Source: Chitinophaga lutea
Lineage (GTDB): Bacteria > Bacteroidota > Bacteroidia > Chitinophagales > Chitinophagaceae
DNA: 64,000 bases
NCBI RefSeq assembly: GCF_003813775.1
Contig: NZ_RPDH01000002.1
Span: forward strand, 1,922,001 to 1,986,000
Direction of reading: 5' to 3'
Below are positions 52,591 through 62,172 of the stretch, piece after piece. The stretch's first letter is position 1. Every line of letters starts with the position of its first letter. Below the pieces are notes generated by a model. The model ran no database searches. It was not told the origin of the DNA and saw only the letters and a program-made list of their open reading frames with translations. Position numbers and translations under genes: made by a program.

Positions 52591-53151
52591 TCAAAGCAGG
52601 GGCAGCAAGGAGAAAACCGCCGCAAATTTCAGGCGGGGATGGGTTTTATGGAGCTCCGCCCGCATGGCTTTGATGCCTTCGTAGAGGTTATTGTAGACGG
52701 TCCTGGTATGAAGACCGGTGCGCTCCGCGATCTGTTCCGTGGTGAGGCCTTCGTAATATTTCAGCTGGATGACGCGCCGGCAACGGGCGGGCAGGCGTTT
52801 GTAGGCGGCCCTGATGGCGGCCATCAGTTCTTCGTTCGATTGTACCTGTACCAGACTCTCCAGCACAGACGGTTCATAAGTGTTACCGGGCTGCAGCACC
52901 TCGCGTTTTTTCTGCACCCGGGCGCTGCGGTAATGATCGATGAGGCGGCGGCTGAAGGCGCTGGTCAGGTAAGCCTGCGGGTTATCGATTGTACCGGGCT
53001 CGAGGTTCTTCTGCAATAAGTCAAGGAAAAACTGCTGCACCAGGTCGCGGCTTTCATCGTCGCCATAGCCCCACCTGAGCGCCAGGCGCATCAGTTGGAC
53101 GTGGAAAAGCGCATACCAGTTATCGACGTGTTGTGAAAGGGTGGCACTCAT
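52591..53151 (-). CDS. ECF-type RNA polymerase sigma factor
   Basis: 186 residues from the ATG at 53151 (MSATLSQHVDNWYALFHVQL). An in-frame extension to 53340 overlaps the ankyrin gene start and is unlikely. Sigma region 2: DLVQQFFLDLLQKNLEPGTIDNPQAYLTSAFSRRLIDHYRS. Region 4: LPARCRRVIQLKYYEGLTTEQIAERTGLHTRTVYNNLYEGIKAM, a helix-turn-helix. With the adjacent FecR gene it forms a surface-signalling pair, expected to drive susC-susD and perhaps the GH43 gene. Confidence 0.93.
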   Translation of the reverse strand: MSATLSQHVDNWYALFHVQLMRLALRWGYGDDESRDLVQQFFLDLLQKNLEPGTIDNPQAYLTSAFSRRLIDHYRSARVQKKREVLQPGNTYEPSVLESLVQVQSNEELMAAIRAAYKRLPARCRRVIQLKYYEGLTTEQIAERTGLHTRTVYNNLYEGIKAMRAELHKTHPRLKFAAVFSLLPLL

Positions 53152-53317
53152 ACTAAACTCCGTAGTGGCCAAAAAGTAAGAAATAAAATTGATTTGGGGG
53201 AATAATTCCTTCGGAGGAGAGCGTAACGTCCGCGTTCCGGCATGGCCGGGCCAGGATAACCGCTTTGGAAAAATCCCGCTTTTCCTGTACCTTTTATAGG
53301 CACCACACCAGGTTTTT

Positions 53318-54292
53318 ATGACCACCCCCCACGAGCTCACATATCATCTGCCGATAGATACGCCCAGCGGCACTATCTCCAACACGGCGCACGTGTGGCG
53401 CATCCTGCAGGCCAGTTATGATGGGAACCTGGAAGCCGTCCGGCACGCCGCAAAGGAGAACCCGGCATTGCTCTACGCGCAGTTTAATTACACCCCGCCG
53501 ATCCACTTCGCCGTCAGGGAAGGCCATACGGCGCTCGTGCGTTACCTCCTGGAACACGGCGCTTTCGACCCCGCCTATCGCACCTACCCCTTCCTCGACG
53601 ATCTCGTCACCATTGCTTTCGACCGCGGCCATGATGCCATCGCCCATCTGCTGCAGCATTACATCAATCACCCGCCGGAGCACGCGTTCAAAGGTGATTG
53701 CGGCAGGATTTATTTTTCGCGCACCGCTGCGGCACAACAGTTTGAAGCGCTGGCAGACAAAGGAGATGTGCCTGGGGTAGAGCGTTTGTTGCAGGAGAAT
53801 CCCGCGCTGGTGCATGATGCTACCTATTTCTGGGGCGAAGGCATTCTCTGCATGCCTGCCAAGGCCGCCGATATTCCCATGATGCAACTGTTACTCCGCT
53901 ATGGCGCACGGTTTCCCGCCGTGTCCAAATGGCCGCAGTTTTATTATTTCGAAAAATATGACGGCACCGTGTTCATCCTGGAAAACGGCATGAGCGCCAA
54001 TCACCGCACCTGGCAGGAAGTGACCATCCTGCACGACATGGCGCAAAAAGGAAAATTGCAGATGGCGGAATTATTGCTCCGCCACGGCGCAGACATCAAC
54101 GCCATCGACGATGAATATCAATCCACGCCACTGGGCCTCGCCGCAAGATGGGGCCACGCACCGATGGTGGAATACTTACTGCAGCAGGGCGCAGACCCTT
54201 ACGCGGCAGGCGCTTCATGGGCACGGCCCATCGCGTGGGCTACACGAAAAAATCATGAAGCGGTGCGCCGTTTGCTCGTCGACGCTACCTGA
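53318..54292 (+). CDS. Ankyrin-repeat protein
   Basis: 324 residues without signal peptide or membrane segment. Ankyrin repeats occupy about 35-105 (LQASYDGNLEAVRHAAKENPAL, IHFAVREGHTALVRYLLEHGAF, VTIAFDRGHDAIAHLLQHYI) and about 230-320 (ILHDMAQKGKLQMAELLLRHGADINAID, LGLAARWGHAPMVEYLLQQGADPYAAG). A central segment with FFW-like sequence (DATYFWGEGILCMPAKAADIPMMQLLLRYG) carries two more. It probably binds other proteins in the cytoplasm; the partner is unknown. It is divergent from the sigma factor and precedes the Mrp operon by 80 bases. Confidence 0.85.
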   Translation: MTTPHELTYHLPIDTPSGTISNTAHVWRILQASYDGNLEAVRHAAKENPALLYAQFNYTPPIHFAVREGHTALVRYLLEHGAFDPAYRTYPFLDDLVTIAFDRGHDAIAHLLQHYINHPPEHAFKGDCGRIYFSRTAAAQQFEALADKGDVPGVERLLQENPALVHDATYFWGEGILCMPAKAADIPMMQLLLRYGARFPAVSKWPQFYYFEKYDGTVFILENGMSANHRTWQEVTILHDMAQKGKLQMAELLLRHGADINAIDDEYQSTPLGLAARWGHAPMVEYLLQQGADPYAAGASWARPIAWATRKNHEAVRRLLVDAT

Positions 54293-54372
54293 CACGCATA
54301 TTTTTTTCACTAATTCCGCGGCATTCCAGCACACTTTTGTTATATTTAGCACCATCACCAATACCCTATCTA

Positions 54373-56676
54373 ATGATATCTGCCGTGCTTTCCGGATTTG
54401 TATTTGCGTTGATAGTACTGCTCGCGGGCAAGTATGTGAAAGGAAAGATGGCTGTGCTCACCACCCTGTTACCCCTCGGTCTTTTTGTTTATTTCATCAG
54501 CATGCTGCCGGCTATCGCCATCGGGCCGCTTTCATTCAGCAGCAGCTGGATCCCTTCCATGGGCATCAACCTGGATTTTAAACTGGACGGGCTTTCCATG
54601 CTGTTCAGCCTGCTCATCACAGGCATCGGCACGCTGGTATTCACCTACGCATCCTATTACCTGAAAGGGCATCCGTACCTCGACCGGTTCTATTGTTATC
54701 TCAGTCTGTTTATGGCCTCCATGCTGGGGCTCGTGCTGGCGGATAATGTGATGCTGCTCTTCGTATTCTGGGAGCTCACGAGCATCACTTCCTTTTTCCT
54801 GATCGGTTTTAACAACGACGATCCCGTGTCGCGGCGCAATTCACTGATGGCGCTGGCGGTAACGGGCGGCGGCGGATTTTTGCTGATGACGGGATTCGTG
54901 CTGCTGGGCGCCATGTCCGGCACTTATTCCATCGCGGCGATGCTGTCGTCGGCGGAAGCATTGAAAGCGCATCCCTGGTATGGCTTGCTGCTCTTTTTCG
55001 TATTCGCCGGCGCCTTCACCAAATCCGCGCAATTCCCTTTTCATTTCTGGCTGCCCGGCGCCATGAAAGCGCCCACGCCGGTATCCGCCTACCTGCATTC
55101 CGCCACCATGGTGAAAGCAGGTGTGTACCTGCTGGCGCGGTTTACGCCGGTATTGGGAGGGCATACATACTGGAACACTACTTTATTGATCGTTGGCGGC
55201 ATCACCATGCTCTACAGCGCCTGGCATGCCATTCAGCGCACCGATCTGAAAGGCATCCTCGCCTACTCCACCATCGCCGCACTGGGCACGCTCGTGTTCC
55301 TGTTAGGCGCCGGCACGCCGGCAGCCATGACCGCCGTGGCCGTGTTCATACTGGTGCATGCGTTATACAAAGCCGCGTTATTCCTCGTGGCCGGTATCCT
55401 CGATCACGAAACGGGCACCCGCGACGTAACGGTGCTGCGCGGCCTGCGGAAAGTGATGCTGCCCGTGGCCATCGCAGGTCTGCTCGCTGCCCTGTCCAGC
55501 GCAGGCGTGCCGCTCACCTTCGGGTTCATCGGGAAAGACCTTATTTACGAAGCCACGCTGCATACGCCCGCATACGGATACATCCTCACGGGCATCGCCG
55601 TACTGACCAATATCCTTGTACTGTACGCCGGTTTCCAGGCCGGCATCCGGCCATTTGCCGGCGCATTGCCCGACGGCTTCAAAGGCGTTCACCTGCCGGA
55701 ATGGCGGCTGTGGATACCGCCCCTGCTGCTGGCTGCGCTCGGCCTGGTGTACGGCATACTGCCCATGCTCACCGACGCCTCACTCGTGCAGCCTGTTGTA
55801 CTGTCGCTCGGAGGCGGCACACCACCGCCCCTCAAAATATGGCACGGCTTCAACCTGGTGCTGCTGCTAAGCGGCGTTACGCTCGCCGGCGGCTGCCTGT
55901 TGTACTTTTTCCGCCAGCCGGCCGGCCGCTTCGAACTGGCGCTGCAACGGTTTGACGCGATGAGCCCTGAAACCCTCGTGGTGAAAAGCGCACGGGGCTT
56001 TGCGGCTTTCTCGGGGTGGTACACCAACAAACTGCACAACGGCAACCTGCGCTCGTATGTGCACATCATCATCATTTTCGTCTCCGGCCTGCTGGTGTAC
56101 AAACTCATCACCGGCGTGCACCTCTATTTCGATATGCGCACGAACGTGGCGCGGCTCACCGTATACGACATCACCGTGTTCGGCATCATCCTCGTGGCGA
56201 TCTGGAAAACCGTTTCCACCTCCTCCCGCATCACCGCCGTGGCCAGTATGAGCGTGGTGGGCTATTGCATCTGCATCCTGTTCGTGATCTACAGCGCCCC
56301 TGATCTCGCCATGACGCAGTTCACCATCGATACCCTCACCGTGGTGCTGTTTGTACTGGTATTGTTCCGCCTTCCGCGCTTCCTGCGTATCAACGACCGG
56401 AAAGTGATCGTGCGCGATTCCATCATCGCCGGCATTTTCGGCATCCTCATTTCCATCATCGCGCTGGAAGTGATGAATGAGCCGACCAATAAAGAAACCA
56501 GCCGCTTCTATGCAGAAAACGCATACCTGGCGGCCAAGGGCAAAAACGTCGTAAACGTGATGCTCGTCGATTTCCGGGGATTCGATACCCTCGTGGAAAT
56601 CACCGTGCTGATCATCGCCGCGCTCGGCGTGTACAGCCTGCTGAAATTGAGAATCAGTTCATCCGAAAAAGAATAA
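54373..56676 (+). CDS. mnhA: Mrp/Mnh cation:proton antiporter subunit A
   Basis: 767 residues from the ATG at 54373. The NuoL/MrpA-type core includes FWELTSITSFFLIGFNNDDPVSRRNS, GAFTKSAQFPFHFWLPGAMKAPTPVSAYLHSATMVKAGVYLLAR (the key Lys/His helices) and LAYSTIAALGTLVFLLG. The C-terminal 200 residues have the MrpA extension (DLAMTQFTIDTLTVVLFVLVLF, FRGFDTLVEITVLIIAALGVYSLL). It is the largest subunit of the seven-protein complex exchanging Na+ (or another cation) for H+ in the inner membrane. First gene of a tightly packed A-G operon. Confidence 0.93.
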   Translation: MISAVLSGFVFALIVLLAGKYVKGKMAVLTTLLPLGLFVYFISMLPAIAIGPLSFSSSWIPSMGINLDFKLDGLSMLFSLLITGIGTLVFTYASYYLKGHPYLDRFYCYLSLFMASMLGLVLADNVMLLFVFWELTSITSFFLIGFNNDDPVSRRNSLMALAVTGGGGFLLMTGFVLLGAMSGTYSIAAMLSSAEALKAHPWYGLLLFFVFAGAFTKSAQFPFHFWLPGAMKAPTPVSAYLHSATMVKAGVYLLARFTPVLGGHTYWNTTLLIVGGITMLYSAWHAIQRTDLKGILAYSTIAALGTLVFLLGAGTPAAMTAVAVFILVHALYKAALFLVAGILDHETGTRDVTVLRGLRKVMLPVAIAGLLAALSSAGVPLTFGFIGKDLIYEATLHTPAYGYILTGIAVLTNILVLYAGFQAGIRPFAGALPDGFKGVHLPEWRLWIPPLLLAALGLVYGILPMLTDASLVQPVVLSLGGGTPPPLKIWHGFNLVLLLSGVTLAGGCLLYFFRQPAGRFELALQRFDAMSPETLVVKSARGFAAFSGWYTNKLHNGNLRSYVHIIIIFVSGLLVYKLITGVHLYFDMRTNVARLTVYDITVFGIILVAIWKTVSTSSRITAVASMSVVGYCICILFVIYSAPDLAMTQFTIDTLTVVLFVLVLFRLPRFLRINDRKVIVRDSIIAGIFGILISIIALEVMNEPTNKETSRFYAENAYLAAKGKNVVNVMLVDFRGFDTLVEITVLIIAALGVYSLLKLRISSSEKE

Positions 56677-56679
56677 CGT

Positions 56680-57093
56680 ATGAAAAGTGTCATCCTGAGA
56701 ACGGCATCCAATTACCTGCTGCCGCTGCTGTTATTATTTTCCGTGTTCATCCTGCTGCGGGGGCATTACAATCCCGGAGGCGGGTTCGTAGGTGGACTGA
56801 TCGCCTCGATCGCTTTTGTGCTGCATGCATTCGCCAATACACTCGGCAACACCCGCAGGCTGCTGCGTTATCCGCCGGGAGCGCTCATCCCGGTCGGGCT
56901 GGGGATTGCGCTACTGAGCGGCCTCGCCCCCGTATTCGTCGGCAAACCGTTCATGACGGCGCTGTGGTTCTCCACGCCCGTGCCCATCATCGGGCTGATC
57001 GGCTCGCCCCTCTTTTTCGACATCGGCGTGTACTTCGTGGTGATCGGCATCACCCTCACCATCCTGTTCACCATTTCCGAAAACATCCTGTAG
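56680..57093 (+). CDS. mnhB: Mrp/Mnh antiporter subunit B
   Basis: 137 residues with four membrane helices: YLLPLLLLFSVFILLRGHYNPGGGFVGGLIASIAFVLHAF, then LLRYPPGALIPVGLGIALLSGLAPVFVG and FFDIGVYFVVIGITLTILFTI. The HYNPGGGFVGGL motif is diagnostic of MnhB. It begins 3 bases after mnhA and joins the MrpA-B-C-D module of the complex. Confidence 0.93.
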   Translation: MKSVILRTASNYLLPLLLLFSVFILLRGHYNPGGGFVGGLIASIAFVLHAFANTLGNTRRLLRYPPGALIPVGLGIALLSGLAPVFVGKPFMTALWFSTPVPIIGLIGSPLFFDIGVYFVVIGITLTILFTISENIL

Positions 57094-57094
57094 T

Positions 57095-57448
57095 ATGGAG
57101 TTATTACTGATTATACTGATCGGCATCCTGTACGCCACCGGCATTTTCATGATGCTGCGCCGCAGTATGGTGAAGTTGCTGATAGGCCTCATTCTGCTCG
57201 GCAACGGCGCCAATATGCTCATCTTCCTGCTGGGCGGCATCACCAAAGGGAAACCGCCCATTATCGGCGAAGGCGAAAAAATCCTCAGCGGCATTTATGC
57301 AGACCCCATCCCGCAATCGCTGATCCTCACCGCGATCGTGATCAGCTTCGGTTTGCAGTCGTTTGCCATCGTGCTGCTGAAAAGAGTATATGTATTGATT
57401 GAAACGGACGATCTGAGCGATCTTAACACACCAGACACGGATATATGA
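57095..57448 (+). CDS. mnhC: Mrp/Mnh antiporter subunit C
   Basis: 117 residues, NuoK-like with three helices: [46 protein letters not shown] and [27 protein letters not shown]. The [14 protein letters not shown] motif is characteristic. A four-base overlap with mnhD indicates coupled translation. Confidence 0.93.
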   Translation: MELLLIILIGILYATGIFMMLRRSMVKLLIGLILLGNGANMLIFLLGGITKGKPPIIGEGEKILSGIYADPIPQSLILTAIVISFGLQSFAIVLLKRVYVLIETDDLSDLNTPDTDI

Positions 57449-58968
57449 CAGATAACTACATCATTTTGCCGGTCATCGGCCATTTAACGGTGGCAGTGCT
57501 GCTGATTTTTTTCTGGCGGAAAGTGACCATACAACGGGTGATCAGCGTGGCGGGAAATATTTTAGTGCTGGGCCTCAGCATCGGGCTGTTCGTCAAAACA
57601 TGGCGCAGCACTGGTTATCTCATCATGCAGGCGGGCGACTGGCCGGCGCCGTTCGGCATCACCTTCGTGTCTGACGTGCTCAGCGCCACCATGGTATTGC
57701 TGACCGGCATCGCCGGGCTGGCCGTCTGTATCTTTTCCACCACCGGCATCAGCCGCCACCGGATACAGTACGGGTACTTCCCCATCCTGCATTTCCTGCT
57801 GCTGGGGCTGAACGGCGCATTTCTCACGGGCGACATCTTCAACCTCTACGTCTGGTTCGAAGTGATCATTATTTCTTCCTTCGTGCTGATGACGCTCGGC
57901 GGCAAAAAACCGCAGATCGAAGGCGGTATCAAATACGTGACGCTGAACCTGCTGGCTTCGGTGATGTTCCTCACGGCGGTGGCCATCCTGTACGGCCTTA
58001 CCGGCAGCCTCAACATGGCCGACCTCTCGCTGAAGCTGGCGGAGATCAGTAACCGCGGGCTGGTGAACGTAACGGGATTGTTGTTTTTCCTGGGCTTCGG
58101 CATCAAATCCGCCGTGTTCCCGCTGTACTTCTGGCTGCCGTCGTCGTATCACACGCCGCCTTCGGCCATCGCCGCCATCTTCGGGGGGCTGCTCACCAAA
58201 GTGGGCGTATATGCGCTGCTGCGGGTGTTCACGCTCATTTTTATCCCCGATGTGTTTACCAGCAACGTGCTGATGATCGTGGCGAGCGCCACCCTGCTCA
58301 CCGGCGCCTTCGGGGCTATGACCAAACGCAACATGCGCATGATGTTCTCGTACCTGATCGTGTGCCACATCGGCTACCTCATCGGCGGGCTGGGCATGTA
58401 CACGGAGCTGGCCCTGGCCGGCGTGATCTTCTACCTGATACACGACATCATCGTCAAAACCAACCTTTTCCTCGTCAGCGGCATTATCTATAAAATACGC
58501 GGCACCATGAACATGGACAAGCTGGGCGGCCTGTATGCCGATTATCCCAAACTGTCGCTGCTCATGGCCGTCGTATTTTTTTCGCTGGTGGGCGTGCCGC
58601 CCCTGTCCGGCTTCTGGCCCAAGATTTACCTGTTCGGCGAAGGACTGGCCGCGCCGTACGCCTGGCACCTGGTGGGCGCCATGATCGTTGCCAGTTTTGT
58701 AACGCTGTATGTGATGGCGAAGATGTGGGCCGATGTGTTCTGGAAAAACCGGCCAGCCGGCGATGAGGCGCCCGATGCGTTTGCGCCCATGAAACTGTCC
58801 AATCGCGCCCTGCTGGTGCTTCCCGTGGTGATGCTGGCCGTAGTGTCGCTGTACATCGGCTTCTGCGCGGAGCACATCATGACGTTATCCAAACGCATCG
58901 CCGCCGATCTGAAAAACACCACCCCTTACATCGAAGCGGTGCTGGGGCGAGAGATTATTAAACCGTAA
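57445..58968 (+). CDS. mnhD: Mrp/Mnh antiporter subunit D
   Basis: 507 residues, NuoM/NuoN-like with about 14 helices. Key segments: [21 protein letters not shown] with the conserved Glu, [47 protein letters not shown] with the conserved Lys and the TPPS loop, and [19 protein letters not shown]. It forms the second proton-conducting half of the antiporter together with MnhA. Confidence 0.94.
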   Translation: MTDNYIILPVIGHLTVAVLLIFFWRKVTIQRVISVAGNILVLGLSIGLFVKTWRSTGYLIMQAGDWPAPFGITFVSDVLSATMVLLTGIAGLAVCIFSTTGISRHRIQYGYFPILHFLLLGLNGAFLTGDIFNLYVWFEVIIISSFVLMTLGGKKPQIEGGIKYVTLNLLASVMFLTAVAILYGLTGSLNMADLSLKLAEISNRGLVNVTGLLFFLGFGIKSAVFPLYFWLPSSYHTPPSAIAAIFGGLLTKVGVYALLRVFTLIFIPDVFTSNVLMIVASATLLTGAFGAMTKRNMRMMFSYLIVCHIGYLIGGLGMYTELALAGVIFYLIHDIIVKTNLFLVSGIIYKIRGTMNMDKLGGLYADYPKLSLLMAVVFFSLVGVPPLSGFWPKIYLFGEGLAAPYAWHLVGAMIVASFVTLYVMAKMWADVFWKNRPAGDEAPDAFAPMKLSNRALLVLPVVMLAVVSLYIGFCAEHIMTLSKRIAADLKNTTPYIEAVLGREIIKP

Positions 58969-58979
58969 CAAGGCAGCTT

Positions 58980-59456
58980 ATGATCAAACAACTATTACTG
59001 AACATCATGCTCACCTTCATCTGGGTGATGCTCACCGGCGAACTGGTGTTCACCAATTTTGTGTTCGGTTTCCTGCTCAGTTATGTAACACTGTGGCTGG
59101 TAACGGCCGACCAGGAACAGAAGCGGTATTTCAGCCGGGTACCGGCGGTGATCAGTTTCATTTTCTTTTTTATCTACGAAATGCTGCGCGCCAATTTCCA
59201 GGTGGCGTACGATGTGATCACCCCGAAGTTCTTCATGAAACCGGGCATCGTGCAATACCCGATGGACGCGAAAACAGACCTGGAGATCACGTTCCTCACC
59301 AACCTCATTTCCCTCACGCCAGGCACGCTGATCCTCGACGTGAGCGACGATAAAAAAGTGGTGTACATCCATGTGATGTACCTGGAAGATAAAGACGCCT
59401 TCATTCAGCAGATCAAAGGCGGATTGGAAAAACGATTGTTAGATATTTTACGATGA
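58980..59456 (+). CDS. mnhE: Mrp/Mnh antiporter subunit E
   Basis: 158 residues: two to three N-terminal helices (LLLNIMLTFIWVMLTGELVFTNFVFGFLLSYVTLWLV, AVISFIFFFIYEMLRANFQVAYDVI), then a cytoplasmic domain with LEITFLTNLISLTPGTLILDVSDDKKVVYIHVM, the MnhE signature. It ends overlapping mnhF by four bases. Needed for complex stability in known systems. Confidence 0.92.
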   Translation: MIKQLLLNIMLTFIWVMLTGELVFTNFVFGFLLSYVTLWLVTADQEQKRYFSRVPAVISFIFFFIYEMLRANFQVAYDVITPKFFMKPGIVQYPMDAKTDLEITFLTNLISLTPGTLILDVSDDKKVVYIHVMYLEDKDAFIQQIKGGLEKRLLDILR

Positions 59457-59725
59457 GCCTGAACGACTACCTGTTTTATGTGATATTGCCGATGCTCTGC
59501 CTGGCCGTGGTGCTCGTGGCCTACCGCTTTTTCAAGGGGCCCAGCATCGTAGACCGGGTGATTGCGCTCGACCTGCTGATCACCATCGGCATCGGCATCA
59601 TCACCATTTACAGCATCATGACCAAACAGTCCACTTTCCTCGACGACGCCATGATATTGGCGCTGATCGCGTTCCTGGGCACAGTGGCCTTTTCTTATTA
59701 CCTCGAAAAAAAGGAAGAACAATGA
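59453..59725 (+). CDS. mnhF: Mrp/Mnh antiporter subunit F
   Basis: 90 residues with three helices: FYVILPMLCLAVVLVAYRFFKGPSIVDRVIALDLLITIGIGIITIYSIMT and MILALIAFLGTVAFSYYL. GPSIVDRVIALD is the family motif. It overlaps mnhE and mnhG by four bases each. Confidence 0.92.
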   Translation: MSLNDYLFYVILPMLCLAVVLVAYRFFKGPSIVDRVIALDLLITIGIGIITIYSIMTKQSTFLDDAMILALIAFLGTVAFSYYLEKKEEQ

Positions 59726-60111
59726 GCGATATTCTCATCATGATACTCAGCACCCTCGGCGCCATCACCGTACTGATCGCGGCCGTGGGCATCGTGCGCA
59801 TGCCCGATTTTTACCTGCGCCTGTCCGTGACCATCAAAGCCGCCACGCTGGGCATCGGCCTCCTCCTGGCCGCCGCGGCCGTGTTTTTCGCCGATATCTC
59901 CATCAGCACCAAAGTGCTGGCCATCATCTTTTTCCTGTTCCTCACCGCACCGGTGGCGGGCCACATGATCGGCAGGGCCTCGTATTTTACAGGCACGAAG
60001 ATGTGGAAAGGCTCGGTGCTGGATGAGCTGAAAGGGAAATATGATAAGGAGACGCATAGTCTGGGGAGCGGGGATGGAGAGGAAGACAAGCATAATGACC
60101 ACTCTAAATAA
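59722..60111 (+). CDS. mnhG: Mrp/Mnh antiporter subunit G
   Basis: 129 residues with three helices: ILIMILSTLGAITVLIAAVGIVRMPDFYLRLSVTIKAATLGIGLLLAAAAVFF and STKVLAIIFFLFLTAPVAGHMIGRASY. GIVRMPDFYLRLS and TAPVAGHMIGRA are diagnostic. The C-terminal 25 residues are charged and His-rich (SGDGEEDKHNDHSK), longer than usual. Last gene of the operon. Confidence 0.92.
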   Translation: MSDILIMILSTLGAITVLIAAVGIVRMPDFYLRLSVTIKAATLGIGLLLAAAAVFFADISISTKVLAIIFFLFLTAPVAGHMIGRASYFTGTKMWKGSVLDELKGKYDKETHSLGSGDGEEDKHNDHSK

Positions 60112-60219
60112 CTGATAAACAATTACATATATTCGCAACTGAGTGTAACTACCGACTGACTCAATACCTACAACATTGAGCCTACAGCCTGTAACTCTCC
60201 AAATTAGCACTAAAATCAG

Positions 60220-60227
60220 TAAATTTG
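60220..60227 (+). promoter_or_regulatory. -7 box TAAATTTG of the AbiE-like locus
   Basis: An exact TAnnTTTG match ending 4 bases before the GTG at 60232. If used, the transcript would be nearly leaderless. No clear -33 element was seen. Confidence 0.4.
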
Positions 60228-60231
60228 ATAG

Positions 60232-60522
60232 GTGGATAAGGCCGTTAAAATATCGTCTGTTTTTCCCAAACACTTATTTTGGGATGTAAAACTGGAGCAA
60301 CTGGATGCTGACAGAGATCAGGATTTGATTATTCCAAGGGCCCTGTTCATGACCAGTGAAATATCCTTTCAGGAGGATATAGAGAAATTAGAACGCATTT
60401 ATAGCAGCGCTGCTATTATCAATACACTCAAGAATACAAAAGAACGAATCAGCAATCGTGTCTGCGAAATGGTTGCTGACAGATACCATATTCCTGTTTT
60501 TCACAGATACTCACACCGTTAA
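60232..60522 (+). CDS. DUF6922-like protein, probable antitoxin-side partner of an AbiEii toxin
   Basis: 96 residues starting with GTG at 60232. The HLFWDVKLEQLDADRDQDLIIPRAL segment (about 14-38) fits DUF6922, small proteins that in Bacteroidota precede AbiEii-type nucleotidyltransferase genes. The C-terminal half is helical (DIEKLERIYSSAAIINTLKNTKERISNRV). The stop TAA is directly followed by the ATG of the toxin gene, implying coupled translation. An antitoxin or regulator role is inferred from position. The locus is AT-richer than the flanking DNA. Confidence 0.6.
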   Translation: MDKAVKISSVFPKHLFWDVKLEQLDADRDQDLIIPRALFMTSEISFQEDIEKLERIYSSAAIINTLKNTKERISNRVCEMVADRYHIPVFHRYSHR

Positions 60523-61310
60523 ATGTCTGACAACCGCTTTAACAAAGAACTTACCCAAAAACTTGTCGACACTATTCTTGAGCTGCAAGCATTGCAGTCC
60601 CTAGATTCATTTGCATTGGCAGGAGGTACGAACCTGGCACTTCGTTTTAATCACCGGAGATCTGTTGACATTGACCTATTTTCCAATATGGTTGTTGGAT
60701 TGGAAGGATTAGCATTGATCAAATCGGAGCTTGAACAACGCTACAATGGAAATTTGATTCATTGTGAAATCATTGATCCCGAAGCTGGCGAGCAGTATTG
60801 TTTTTTAAGAGCTTTTATCAATAAAGACGTAGACTTCACAGTTAAGGTGGAGGTAATTCAAAACATCGCACTGTTAGATCAAGTTGAGACAGTTGATAAA
60901 ATCCGATGCTCACCCAAAAGGATATTGGACTTTTGAAGTTGATGAGCGCAAGTAATCGAAAGGCCCGGAAAGATATTTATGATCTCGATTTCCTTACAGA
61001 TCAAATTCCTTTGGAAGACTTTCTCCTCATGCTAAAAGAAAAACATTTCAGATTTAGCGGAGAAACATTCAAATGCCTCTTTGATCTTGACCACCAACAA
61101 AGTCCGGCCGAAGATGTTGCCCTGCTGCTGGCCTTCGACCAGACCGACTATAGTGCCTTACCTAAGCGACCAAACCATTCAAATGATATCATAGATATTT
61201 TACCTTCAAATAAATCCTGGATTACAGCAAGGTCAAGCTGGCGAAGAAAGGTGATTGATTACATGCGCTCAAAGGGAATAACACCCCCACCTGTTCAACC
61301 TGTGAACTAG
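60523..61310 (+). pseudogene. AbiEii/AbiGii-type nucleotidyltransferase toxin gene, broken by a frameshift
   Basis: The first 137 codons encode the N-terminal catalytic part: ELQALQSLDSFALAGGTNLA, then LRFNHRRSVDIDLFS with the GGTNLALR and DxDLF metal-binding motifs, ending at a TGA at 60934-60936. The continuation lies in another frame from 60906: MLTQKDIGLLKLMSASNRKARKDIYDLDFLTD, the expected middle of the same family, ending at 61308-61310. Adding one base near 60905 restores a single frame of about 262 residues. AbiEii proteins block growth by transferring nucleotides to tRNA. As read, the toxin is truncated; a sequencing error or programmed slippage is possible. Confidence 0.75.
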
Positions 61311-61347
61311 CACATATTTTTCCTCAAGTAAAAGTGAATCCCCCCTC

Positions 61348-62172
61348 TCAAAACTTCAACACAAAATCCTGCTTCACCTTGAAATCGGGGCTTACGAACA
61401 CCAGGCCGATAAAAAACAGGTCTATTGTGAGCGTGACGGACGGATGGGCCTTGATGGTTTCCCAGGCGCGTTCCATACCGTCGGTCCAGTGTACGTCGTC
61501 GAATATTAAAACAGTGGAGGGTTTGATTTTAGGCAGGCTGTCGAGGAAATACTGCACCGTGGGCTCTTCGCGGTGGTTACCGTCGATGTAGATGATGTCG
61601 GGGCTGGGCATGGCGCCCAGTACTTTGGAGAGCTCCGTATCGAAGTTGCCTACGTACTGGTGCACGTTTTTCAGGCCCAGGGAGGCCAGGTTGGCGGATG
61701 CGCGGGCGGCGATGTTGGGGCAGCCCTCGATGGTATGCACGCTGGCGCCTGCTTTGGCCATATAGGCGGTGGAAAGGCCCATGGAGGTGCCCAGTTCCAG
61801 CACCGTTTTAGCGTTGAGGTACTTCACCAGCCGGTAGAACAGCTGCCCGAATTTGGGTGGCTTGGCGGCGTGGCGCACGATGTCCCGGATTTTACGGGTA
61901 TTGGTGGCGCCCATCAGGGAACCTGCGCCCAGGTCGGTGACTTCGATAATGTCAGGGCTGGCCAGCAGCTGCCGGCGCAGCGCCTCCACGGGCCCGTAGG
62001 CCGGTTTGGGCGCACGGTCGTTCAGCACTTCCTCCAGCAACGCATACACGAAGGGGGAATGCACGTCGTGCCGGTTACCCGCATTAAAATAATAACGGAT
62101 GTATTTTTTCGCCAATGCCGCCTGGTGCCGTAAACTCACTATTAATAGATTTTTGCCTTGATCAATCCCCAT
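61348..62172 (-). CDS. Class I SAM-dependent methyltransferase
   Basis: 274 residues. The SAM-binding motif is TVLELGTSMGLSTAYMAKAGASVHTIEG (about 118-145), followed by PDIIYIDGNHREEPTVQYFLDSLPKIKPSTVLIFDDVHWTDGM, a pattern of catechol-O-methyltransferase-like enzymes. The N-terminal 100 residues contain HDVHSPFVYALLEEVLND, common in Bacteroidota members. The substrate is unknown. The ATG at 62172 overlaps the preceding glycosyltransferase by 31 bases; a GTG at 62139 just after that gene's stop is an alternative. The pair is probably co-transcribed. Confidence 0.8.
   Translation of the reverse strand: MGIDQGKNLLIVSLRHQAALAKKYIRYYFNAGNRHDVHSPFVYALLEEVLNDRAPKPAYGPVEALRRQLLASPDIIEVTDLGAGSLMGATNTRKIRDIVRHAAKPPKFGQLFYRLVKYLNAKTVLELGTSMGLSTAYMAKAGASVHTIEGCPNIAARASANLASLGLKNVHQYVGNFDTELSKVLGAMPSPDIIYIDGNHREEPTVQYFLDSLPKIKPSTVLIFDDVHWTDGMERAWETIKAHPSVTLTIDLFFIGLVFVSPDFKVKQDFVLKF

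Noticed and set aside
52591..53340. A longer sigma factor starting at 53340
   Set aside because: The extra 63 residues do not resemble an ECF sigma N-terminus and overlap the start of the divergent ankyrin gene.
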